This document shows positions 8,166 to 15,355 of a stretch of DNA of 28,182 bases, one piece after another (positions within the stretch are counted from its first letter, which is position 1; every line of letters starts with the position of its first letter). The stretch is from G020353115 sp964389685 (GTDB lineage Bacteria > Bacteroidota > Bacteroidia > Bacteroidales > VadinHA17): the NCBI GenBank assembly GCA_964389685.1, contig CAYMFM010000050.1, positions 1 through 28,182 of the forward strand. Direction: 5' to 3'. A program made the position numbers and the translations under genes. The notes under the pieces were generated by a model. The model worked only from the letters and a program-made list of their open reading frames with translations. It did no database searches and had not been told where the DNA came from.

Positions 8166-8262
8166 CTCGTCGCCCGAGTTTACCATGGGTATCGCTTTGC
8201 GAGAAATCGGGCGACGAGAAAGTTACTCCACCTCGCAACCCGATTTCAACTCGGGTTGCGAG
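8166..8262. repeat. Two adjacent REP-like hairpins with 12-bp perfect stems
   Basis: Hairpin one pairs CTCGTCGCCCGA (8166-8177) with its exact complement at 8207-8218 around a 29-nt loop. Hairpin two pairs CTCGCAACCCGA (8232-8243) with its exact complement at 8251-8262 around a 7-nt loop. The two stems share the frame CTCG-x4-CCGA, so they look like variants of one unit. This resembles REP/BIME-type extragenic palindromes. The rest of the 313-bp gap between the convergent genes shows no credible gene; a short open frame here has no coding character. A weaker CCGGCAA/TTGCCGG pair lies at 8284-8317. Confidence 0.7.
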
Positions 8263-8393
8263 TAGATGAATCTCAAGCCGCTTCCGGCAACAGATCTTTC
8301 GTTTTGATTTTTGCCGGTTTGAAAATGCCGATCACTCCCTGCAGACCGACACTCAATACAATGTTTCATTTCCCTCCGATCGATACTATCTAT

Positions 8394-10493
8394 CTATTCT
8401 ATAAATCCACGGTTTCTAAGCAGTGCTTCAATGCTTGGGTCTTTGCCCCTGAAATTTCTATAGAGAACAGCGGGGTCATCTGATCGTCCTTTAGACAGCA
8501 CGTGTTCGCGGAACCTGGCGGCGATCTCTTTATTGAAAATATCACCACTCTCTTTGAATGCTTCGAATGCATCGGAATCAAGCTGTTCCGACCAGCTATA
8601 GGAATAGTATCCGGCTGAATAACCGCCGATCACATGGCTGAAATAGGTGGTACGGTACCGCGGAATGATCTCATCAATCAGTCCGTATTTATCCATGGCT
8701 TCTTTTTCAAATGCCAGCACATCTTCCACGGAAGGTTCGGTCAGGCTGTGGTATTCCATATCAAGCAGTGATGCGGCAATGTATTCTACGGTAATGAAAC
8801 CCTGGTTGAAGTTGTCAGCGGCTTTTAGTTTCTCAACAATTTCAGGTGGAATAATCTCTCCGGTCTGATACTGTTTTGCATAGGTATCCAGTACTTCAGG
8901 TTCAAGAACCCAGTGTTCCATGATCTGGCTGGGCAATTCAACGAAATCACGGGGTACTCCCCTCAATCCTTCGTAGGGAACATCGGTGAACAGTCCATGC
9001 AGTGCATGTCCGAATTCATGGAACATAGTACTGACTTCTTCGAAGTTAAGCAGAGCCGGGCCATCCCCAGTTGGTCTGGAAAAGTTACCCACGATACAAG
9101 CGACAGGTGTAATTTTCTTACCATCTTCATACCGACCACTTCGGAAACTGGTAGACCAGGCACCTACCCGCTTTCCTGGTCTTGGGTACCAATCAGTATA
9201 GAGAACTCCGAGATGAGAGCCATCGTTATCGAATACTTCGAAACACTGAATCTCCGGATGATATTTAGGTATATCGGTCAATTCCTTAAAGGTAATTCCA
9301 TAGAGTTTGTTTCCCAATTCAAACATTCCCTGCTGGACGTTTGGCAGGGCTAAATAGGGTCGTACCACTTCATCGTCGAGATCATATTTCTCCTTCCTGA
9401 TCTTTTCGGTATAATACCACCAATCCCAGCTGGCCAGTTTAAAATTATCACCCTCTTCGTCAATGATCGCTTGCTGGGCAGCGGCTTCCTGTTTGGCTAC
9501 CGGTAGGGCAGCATCCCAGACCTGTTCCAGGAAATTGAATACGGTCTCCGGATTTTTCGCCATGTTTTGTTCCAGAACAAAATGGGCATGGCTTTTATAA
9601 CCCAGCATTTGAACTCTTTTCACACGAAGATTAATGATTTCTTTAAATATCTCTTTGTTGTCGTATTCGTTGTTGTTGTTACCACGCATGAAGTATGCCC
9701 GGTAGATTTTTTCCCTGAGGTCCCTCTTATCGGAGTATTGAAGGAAGGGTATCCAGCTTGGTTTCTGCAGGGTAAATACCCAGCCGGTAGTATCAAAGTT
9801 TGCAGCAGCTTCTGCCGCAGCATGAATTACCCCGTCGGGCAAGCCGGCAAGATCTGCTCCATCCGACAGGTAAAGCTTGAAGTCGTTGGTTTCAGCAAGC
9901 AGGTTATCGCCGAATTGTACACTGAGTGAAGAGAGGCGTTGATTAATCTCCTTGAGTTCCTCTTTCTTATCTTCCGGAAGGTCGGCACCATTCCGAATAA
10001 AGTTCTTGTAGGTCCTTTCCAGAAGGGTCATCTGCGGTTTGGTCAGGTTCATTGATTCCCTGTTTTCCCATACTGCCTTAACGCGATCAAATACCCTGGG
10101 ATCAAGTGTTATTTTGTCCTGATGTTCCGTCAACAGGGGAGCTACTTCACGGTTTACTGCCTGCAGTTCAGGTGTTGTGTTTGCGCTGTTAACCGGGTAA
10201 AATGCTCCGGCTACCTTATCAAGAAGCCTCCCACTCCTGTCAGCAGCTGCAATGGTATTTTCGAAATCGGGTTCTTCCTCGTTACTGAGGATCGCTTCCA
10301 TTTCAACCAATTGCTCCTCCATACCTTTCTTGAATGCAGGCAGGTAATGCTCTGGTTTAATCTCGTCAAACGGAGGAACCTGGAAAGGAGTTTCCCACTC
10401 CGTAAAAAATGGATTCATCTCTGATTCTTGTTTTGGGTTACAGGCCGTAAGGATGATCAACAGGGCCAGAATAATAAATACTATTTTTTTCAT
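8394..10493 (-). CDS. M3 family metallopeptidase lipoprotein (Dcp-like peptidyl-dipeptidase)
   Basis: This is a 699-residue protein whose signal ends in L-T-A-C, giving lipidation at Cys18. The zinc site is plain: FHEFGHALH with His492, Glu493 and His496, and a downstream glutamate in RDFVELPSQ (Glu519) as the third ligand. An N-terminal helical domain beginning NPFFTEWETPFQVPPF and the final two-fifths match the thimet/oligopeptidase A/Dcp family in length and order. Dcp enzymes remove C-terminal dipeptides from short peptides; here the lipoprotein signal puts it at the membrane facing the periplasm. The gene stands alone, converging with the GH127 gene and diverging from the UPF0371 gene. 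Confidence 0.94.
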   Translation of the reverse strand: MKKIVFIILALLIILTACNPKQESEMNPFFTEWETPFQVPPFDEIKPEHYLPAFKKGMEEQLVEMEAILSNEEEPDFENTIAAADRSGRLLDKVAGAFYPVNSANTTPELQAVNREVAPLLTEHQDKITLDPRVFDRVKAVWENRESMNLTKPQMTLLERTYKNFIRNGADLPEDKKEELKEINQRLSSLSVQFGDNLLAETNDFKLYLSDGADLAGLPDGVIHAAAEAAANFDTTGWVFTLQKPSWIPFLQYSDKRDLREKIYRAYFMRGNNNNEYDNKEIFKEIINLRVKRVQMLGYKSHAHFVLEQNMAKNPETVFNFLEQVWDAALPVAKQEAAAQQAIIDEEGDNFKLASWDWWYYTEKIRKEKYDLDDEVVRPYLALPNVQQGMFELGNKLYGITFKELTDIPKYHPEIQCFEVFDNDGSHLGVLYTDWYPRPGKRVGAWSTSFRSGRYEDGKKITPVACIVGNFSRPTGDGPALLNFEEVSTMFHEFGHALHGLFTDVPYEGLRGVPRDFVELPSQIMEHWVLEPEVLDTYAKQYQTGEIIPPEIVEKLKAADNFNQGFITVEYIAASLLDMEYHSLTEPSVEDVLAFEKEAMDKYGLIDEIIPRYRTTYFSHVIGGYSAGYYSYSWSEQLDSDAFEAFKESGDIFNKEIAARFREHVLSKGRSDDPAVLYRNFRGKDPSIEALLRNRGFIE

Positions 10494-10562
10494 GGTTTTG
10501 GATTGTTTGGTTTGTATTGAGGTTAGCTCTTATGTTAGCAAGATCAATTGGGTTTGAGAGCA

Positions 10563-10593
10563 TAAATGTACATTATCGGAAGGAAGTTTGCAA
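10563..10593 (-). promoter_or_regulatory. Candidate Bacteroidota-type promoter for the M3 peptidase gene
   Basis: On the minus strand TACATTTA (10570-10563) matches seven of the eight positions of TAnnTTTG, and a TTG (10593-10591) lies 20 bp upstream as the -33 element. This would place the start about 60 nt before the ATG at 10493. The final G of the -7 box is missing, so the call is tentative. Confidence 0.33.
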
Positions 10594-10757
10594 TGGTCGG
10601 CAGAAGATAATGGCATGTTTTACACCAGCGACTTTAGATCAGTCTCTAACTTGGGTATTTTGAAGAGAGAATGTTGTATTAACTCATGAAATTTTCAATT
10701 CACTTGAAAAACCCTTACTTTGCCAATAATTCTGAATCTGATATCAGCCTGAATTAT

Positions 10758-12287
10758 ATGAATACAACGCTTAACAAAATCGGCTTCGATAATGAAAAAT
10801 ACCTGAAGGAACAGACGGCAGCTATTCTGGAACGGGTCGATCAATTCAATGGCCGGTTGTATCTTGAGTTTGGCGGCAAGATCCTGTATGATTACCATGC
10901 TGCCAGGGTACTGCCCGGCTTTGATCCAAATGTAAAGATGCGGCTTCTGCAGAAACTGAAAGATAAGATTGATGTGATATTATGCATTCATGCCGGTGCT
11001 ATTGAGCGGAAGAAAATGCGTGCTGATTTTGGCATTACCTATGATGTGGATGCTTTAAAGACCATTGATGATTTCAGAAAATGGGGAATAGAGGTCAAAG
11101 CCATTGTGATTACCCGCTACCGGGATCAACCTGCTGCCAGGTCGTTCAAAAACAAGTTGGAGAGAAATGGGATGACCCTGTACACTCATCATTTTACAAA
11201 AGGATACCCAACCGATGTAGATACCATTGTCAGTGATGAGGGATACGGTGCCAATGAGGAGATCCGGACAGACAAGCCGATTGTTGTGGTTACCGGACCC
11301 GGACCGGGAAGTGGGAAACTCGCCACTTGCCTAAGCAACTTATACCATGATTATAAACAGGGCATAAAGGCCGGATATGCAAAATTTGAGACCTTCCCCA
11401 TATGGGATCTTCCACTGAATCATACGGTTAACATTGCATATGAAGCAGCGACCGTGGATTTGAAGGATGTGGTAGAGATCGACCACCATCACCTCGCAGC
11501 CTATAATATCAGCGTGGTGAACTACAATCGTGATATTGAAGCGTTCCCCCTGTTGCAACGGATTATTGAAAAGATAACCGGGAAAGAATCGGTCTATAAA
11601 TCACCCACGGATATGGGAGTGAACCGTGCCAGTTCCGGGATTGTATCAGACAACGTTATCCGGGAAGCCTCCTACCAGGAGATCATACGCCGCTATTTTC
11701 GATGTGCCTGCGAATATGTCATGGGCCTTATCGATAAGGATACATTGTCCAGGGCGGAAATGATCATGAAAAAGGTGGAAGCGAAAGTTGAAGATAGAAG
11801 GGTCGTGATTCCTGCGCGAGAAGCTGCCAGGGAAGCCATGGAATCAGGCAAAGGGCACAATGGCATTTTTTGTGGCGCGGCCATTGAGTTGAGTGATGGA
11901 ACGATCATCAAAGGTAAGAATTCACCGCTCATGCATTCCTCATCCAGTCTGATTTTAAATGCTATAAAGCACCTGGCGAACCTTCCGGACGATTTACACA
12001 TCCTCCCCAAAAACATGATCGATTCGATCGCTCATTTGAAAGGTGATGTTCTTTCCAGGGAGAGGCTGAGTTTGAATCTTGATGAAACATTGATTGTTCT
12101 TGGGATCAGTGCCCTGACCAACCCGGATGTAAAAAAGGCAACGGAATGCTTAAAAAACTTGAAAAATTGTGAGGTTCATCTAACCCACATGCCCACTCCG
12201 GGTGATGAAGCAGGTTTGCGTAAGTTACAGGTAAACCTGACTTGTGATCCTCAATTTCCTTCTCAAAGCCTGTTCTCCAGCGGTTAG
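10758..12287 (+). CDS. UPF0371/DUF1846 family protein of unknown function
   Basis: The frame is open from an ATG at 10686, but the family N-terminus (an FDNEKYLKEQTAAILERV-type segment followed by GRLYLEFGGK) starts shortly after the ATG at 10758, giving 509 residues, close to the family's usual length. The upstream 24 codons look non-coding. Neither start has a ribosome binding site. Family features seen include YHAARVLPGFDPN, a glycine-rich loop GPGPGSGKLATCL about 180 residues in, which resembles a nucleotide or phosphate-binding loop, and an IDHHHLAAYN histidine cluster. The protein has no signal peptide and should be cytoplasmic. The family is widespread, and no function is established as far as I know. 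The gene is single, between divergent and convergent neighbours, so context does not help. Confidence 0.9.
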   Translation: MNTTLNKIGFDNEKYLKEQTAAILERVDQFNGRLYLEFGGKILYDYHAARVLPGFDPNVKMRLLQKLKDKIDVILCIHAGAIERKKMRADFGITYDVDALKTIDDFRKWGIEVKAIVITRYRDQPAARSFKNKLERNGMTLYTHHFTKGYPTDVDTIVSDEGYGANEEIRTDKPIVVVTGPGPGSGKLATCLSNLYHDYKQGIKAGYAKFETFPIWDLPLNHTVNIAYEAATVDLKDVVEIDHHHLAAYNISVVNYNRDIEAFPLLQRIIEKITGKESVYKSPTDMGVNRASSGIVSDNVIREASYQEIIRRYFRCACEYVMGLIDKDTLSRAEMIMKKVEAKVEDRRVVIPAREAAREAMESGKGHNGIFCGAAIELSDGTIIKGKNSPLMHSSSSLILNAIKHLANLPDDLHILPKNMIDSIAHLKGDVLSRERLSLNLDETLIVLGISALTNPDVKKATECLKNLKNCEVHLTHMPTPGDEAGLRKLQVNLTCDPQFPSQSLFSSG

Positions 12288-12381
12288 CGTGGGGCTGTGT
12301 CAGAACTGCTTTTCACGGTTCCGCAGGGATCTCTGGGAAAAGAATGCATAGAAAAAAGCAAAAAAAGCAACGTCTAAATCA

Positions 12382-14772
12382 TTATTCATATTTCAGGATC
12401 CTGGCTGGATTTACCCTGGATGCTTTGAAGGTCTGAGAACTGATTGTGACAAATCCTACAACAAAGACAATAAGCACTCCGATTGCGATTAATCCTGCAC
12501 CAAAAGAAACGTGATTTGCCAGGTATTGAAGCCACAGGTTATTGATCAGGTATGCAATCGGGGCTCCAATAACCGCTGCAATCAGCATCATGATGAGGTA
12601 AGACCTGGCGACCAGTGACATGATGCTCCTGGCCTGTGCACCAAGTGCCTTTCTTATGCCAATCTCCTTCAGGCGGGTTTGTATACTGTAGGTTGCCATC
12701 CCCAGCAGGCCAAAACCGGCAATGACAATCGCCAGAATGGCTGCAAAGCCGACAGTATATAAAATGTCCTCAAAGAAAGAGTAATATTCCCTGATCTCTG
12801 CATCCAGGAAATCACCATCCATGTCATGGTAGGGATCAATCTCTTTCCACTGATTTTTGAGTTTATCAACCGTCATGACCATGTTCCCGGAATGTAGCCT
12901 GAAAACGATATACCGGCAGTTCTCCGGATTATGCCAAAGGATGAGCGGTTTCAACGGCATAAACAACGCACCATAGTAATAATCTTTGACAACCCCGATG
13001 ACTTCCACCAGGGTTGAATCCCAACATATGAACGAAGTCCCAACCGCTTCAAGAGGGGTTCCCAGGTTAAAATGTTCAACCGTCTTTTCATTGATGATTA
13101 CGAAATTATCATTCTCATCACTCAGATCCTCCGGGAATGTTTTTCCTGCAACCAGTTCCAACCCCATGGTTTCAACATACTGCTTATCGACATAGAACCA
13201 GTTGGCAGAATACTTTTCATCTTCCTCGTTTATCCGGAGATCCACGTCGCGGAAGTTTCCAACTCCCGGAATATGTGATTCAGCTGAGATAGACTCGATT
13301 TCGGGAATCCGGCTGTACTGGTTTTTTACTTTTCCAAGGTCATGCCCCCTCATGTGGATGTTGAATACCACATCCCGGTCGAATCCCATTTCTGCATTGA
13401 TCATGAAATTCATCTGTTTAAAGATCAGCAGGATGGATATGATAAAAACCATGGAGAAAACAAACTGGGTGATCAACAGGATCTTACGCAGGGTGATTTT
13501 GCTGAAGAAACGGATATTGGCAACACCTTTCAGCACATTCACCGGCCTGAAAGCAGAGATAACGATTGATGGGAGGATCCCTGAAATAAAACCGGTTAGC
13601 AGGGCAAAACCCAGGAACCAGATATATACCACTACATTTTGTTCAGGCTTGATTTCCAGCAGTGACATCATTTTCATCCCGGAGAAACCGGGCAGGAGAA
13701 ACTGGAGCAGGGCATAGGCAACCACCAGGGAGAACAATGATATTAGCATTGCTTCGAATAAAAACTGAATAATGACCTGGTTTCTGCTAGCACCAACCGT
13801 TTTCCGGACACCCACTTCCCTGGCACGCATCAGGGACCGGGCAATGGACAGGCTGGTGTAGTTGAATGCAGCAGAAATGATGATGACCAGGGCAAGACCT
13901 CCCATAAAAAAGATGAATACCTTCGGTAAAAAAAATCCCATTTCATTGGCCAGTATGGGTCCCGGTACTATTTTATTCAGTGGTTGTAAATAGAAGGAAA
14001 CATTACGCTCTTCATCATCCTTGTATTGTTCAATACTGATCTCATCAAGGGCACGCTGAATACCATCAAGGTCGGCGTTCTCGTGAAGCAGTAAATAAAC
14101 GTGGTTCGCCCAGTAGTTAGTCCAATCATTAGCTGTAATGGTCTCTTCTTCCTTTGTCTGAATTGCCTCCAGCGTGGTCGCAGAGACCAGGGCTTCAAAC
14201 TGGACGGATGATTTCTGCCTTGTCTGCCCAACAATCCCGGTTATCAGAAAATCTCCTACACTGTCGATTTGTAAAAACTTACCGGTTGGATCCTCCTCAC
14301 CAAAAAATTTCATTGCCACTTCTTCTTGCAAAACCATAGTGTATGGTTCTTTCAATACATCTTCCGGTGTCCCGCTTTTCAAAGGAAAATCAAACACCTT
14401 AAAAAAATCTTCACTGGCATAGATCCCGTTTATCCGGATCAGGGCTTCATCCTTTGCTGCCTCACCGAAAAACGAATTGTTCAGTACTACCGTTTTTTCC
14501 ACAAACGGATAGTTGTTTGCCAGTTCATAACCGAGAGGGAAGGTGGTGGAGGCATACTTAAGCGAAACATTGCTAAGGCTATCAATCGATTGAACCCTGT
14601 ATATTCGTTCCTTTTTTGTATGGAATTGATCATATGATAATTGATCCACTATAACAACAATGATCAACATGCATACAGACATGCTGAGTGAGAGGCCAAA
14701 GATGTTAAGCAGTGAGAACCGTTTGTTGCGGAAGATGTACCGCAAGGCAGTGAGCAGGTAATTTCTGATCAT
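12382..14772 (-). CDS. FtsX/MacB-type ABC transporter permease, no adjacent ATPase
   Basis: This 796-residue protein has the duplicated architecture of large Bacteroidota permeases. A first transmembrane helix (about 19-44) is followed by a MacB-type periplasmic domain, then an FtsX block of three helices (about 280-410) containing the ARSLMRAREVGVRKTVGASRNQ coupling segment. A second periplasmic domain and a second FtsX block (about 675-790) follow, with RLKEIGIRKALGAQ as the matching coupling segment. Such proteins usually work with a MacB/LolD-type ATPase in mechanotransmission or lipoprotein and peptide export, but no ATPase gene lies nearby. Upstream it has a sigma-54-like promoter and a half-site array matching that beside the two-component genes, so control by that regulator is likely. 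It converges with the UPF0371 gene, 94 bp apart. Confidence 0.93.
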   Translation of the reverse strand: MIRNYLLTALRYIFRNKRFSLLNIFGLSLSMSVCMLIIVVIVDQLSYDQFHTKKERIYRVQSIDSLSNVSLKYASTTFPLGYELANNYPFVEKTVVLNNSFFGEAAKDEALIRINGIYASEDFFKVFDFPLKSGTPEDVLKEPYTMVLQEEVAMKFFGEEDPTGKFLQIDSVGDFLITGIVGQTRQKSSVQFEALVSATTLEAIQTKEEETITANDWTNYWANHVYLLLHENADLDGIQRALDEISIEQYKDDEERNVSFYLQPLNKIVPGPILANEMGFFLPKVFIFFMGGLALVIIISAAFNYTSLSIARSLMRAREVGVRKTVGASRNQVIIQFLFEAMLISLFSLVVAYALLQFLLPGFSGMKMMSLLEIKPEQNVVVYIWFLGFALLTGFISGILPSIVISAFRPVNVLKGVANIRFFSKITLRKILLITQFVFSMVFIISILLIFKQMNFMINAEMGFDRDVVFNIHMRGHDLGKVKNQYSRIPEIESISAESHIPGVGNFRDVDLRINEEDEKYSANWFYVDKQYVETMGLELVAGKTFPEDLSDENDNFVIINEKTVEHFNLGTPLEAVGTSFICWDSTLVEVIGVVKDYYYGALFMPLKPLILWHNPENCRYIVFRLHSGNMVMTVDKLKNQWKEIDPYHDMDGDFLDAEIREYYSFFEDILYTVGFAAILAIVIAGFGLLGMATYSIQTRLKEIGIRKALGAQARSIMSLVARSYLIMMLIAAVIGAPIAYLINNLWLQYLANHVSFGAGLIAIGVLIVFVVGFVTISSQTFKASRVNPARILKYE

Positions 14773-14843
14773 GATTGTTTCTCTGTTTGAATTGAAAATT
14801 ACAAAATTTTAGGCTACCGGTCGATGCTCCGTCCATTAATTTT

Positions 14844-14860
14844 ATCAACTTGTATGCCAT
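14844..14860 (-). promoter_or_regulatory. Candidate sigma-54 promoter for the FtsX-type permease gene
   Basis: The minus strand reads ATGGCATACAAGTTGAT. It keeps TGGCA and TTG at the exact sigma-54 spacing, with A instead of C at -12. The predicted start is about 14833, 61 nt before the ATG at 14772. The half-site array at 14926-14951 lies at -93 to -118. The candidate promoter at 368-384 has the same core (TGGC, then TTG, then a -12 base other than C) and nearly the same distance to its array. Confidence 0.5.
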
Positions 14861-14925
14861 CAATCATAAGTGATTGATATCCAAATGATTAATAAAAAAG
14901 ATCGTGTTTATTAAGTGTATCATAC

Positions 14926-14951
14926 CGAACAGCATTGTTCAGAAGTGAACA
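14926..14951. promoter_or_regulatory. Half-site array upstream of the permease, matching that at 449-487
   Basis: Three hexamers start exactly 10 bp apart: CGAACA (14926), TGTTCA (14936) and TGAACA (14946). TGTTCAGAAGTGAACA (14936-14951) is a perfect inverted repeat with a 4-bp spacer, and GAACAGCATTGTTC (14927-14940) is another overlapping it. The 11-mer ATTGTTCAGAA and the following TGAACAG are shared with the complement of the array at 449-487. I infer a binding region for the NtrC-family regulator encoded at 524-1891. Confidence 0.65.
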
Positions 14952-15076
14952 GATTTGGAAAATTTGCAGATTTTAAGTAACCTTCGAACTCAAACTCCGT
15001 CTTGTTGTTTATATACACATTTTTCCTCTAATGGATGAGTAAAAGGATATTCCGAAGAAAACAGTTCCGATAAAAT

Positions 15077-15327
15077 TAATTAACTCAAGTTGCTAGTTAT
15101 CGAAAATAGGTTTATATTTTACTTAAAGAATTTAGTTTTTAACTGGAGAGCGACTCTCCTGCCGAAGGCATTCCTTTGGAAGAGTCGCTTCTCCCGCCAT
15201 CGGCGGGAGTTTAAAAGCGCTCTATAGAGCGCAAACGATCCGACAGCTGGCGGATCGTTCTCCAAAAGTGAAAGCATTTCCCAAATATATGGTGATTTCT
15301 ATCCTAACTAGCAACTTAAGTTAATTA
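15077..15327. mobile_element. MITE-like element with 23-bp terminal inverted repeats and four internal hairpins
   Basis: The left end (15077-15099, core AAGTTGCTAGTTA) and right end (15305-15327, core TAACTAGCAACTT) are inverted repeats identical at 22 of 23 positions. The 251-bp interior codes for nothing convincing. It carries four hairpins in a row: arms at 15149-15157/15181-15189, CTCCCGCC/GGCGGGAG at 15191-15209, the perfect 16-bp palindrome GCGCTCTATAGAGCGC at 15217-15232, and AACGATCCG/CGGATCGTT at 15234-15259. This is the form of a miniature inverted-repeat element. No immediate target duplication is clear. It ends 28 bp before the serine hydrolase gene. The rest of the gap 14773-15355 holds the permease promoter region and about 125 bp without visible features. 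Confidence 0.6.
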
Positions 15328-15355
15328 CCTTCATGACGATAAAAAAACATTAAAA

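Noticed and set aside
8151..8483. Open frame of 110 codons on the plus strand across the repeat region
   Set aside because: It consists of REP-like hairpins and the 3' end of the M3 peptidase gene in the opposite strand; no conserved motif.
9568..9583. TTGTTCCAGAACAA palindrome resembling the regulator half-sites
   Set aside because: It lies inside the M3 peptidase coding region, lacks the TGTTCA/TGAACA spacing and is not near a promoter.
9567..9929. Open frames of 60-200 codons on the strand opposite several large genes
   Set aside because: They mirror codon patterns of the true genes (M3 peptidase, kinase, otsAB, GH65 fusion, permease) and show no motifs or signals of their own.
12288..12381. 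GGGGCTGTGTCAGAAC after the UPF0371 gene, and GGGGGTGTCTCAAAAG at 25501, resembling insertion-sequence ends
   Set aside because: Only partial likeness to each other, no matching inverted partner nearby and no transposase remains were found.
15068..15344. CGATAAAA on both sides of the MITE-like element as a target duplication
   Set aside because: The copies do not directly adjoin the inverted repeats (about 9 bp away on the right) and the word is A-rich, so it is not reliable.
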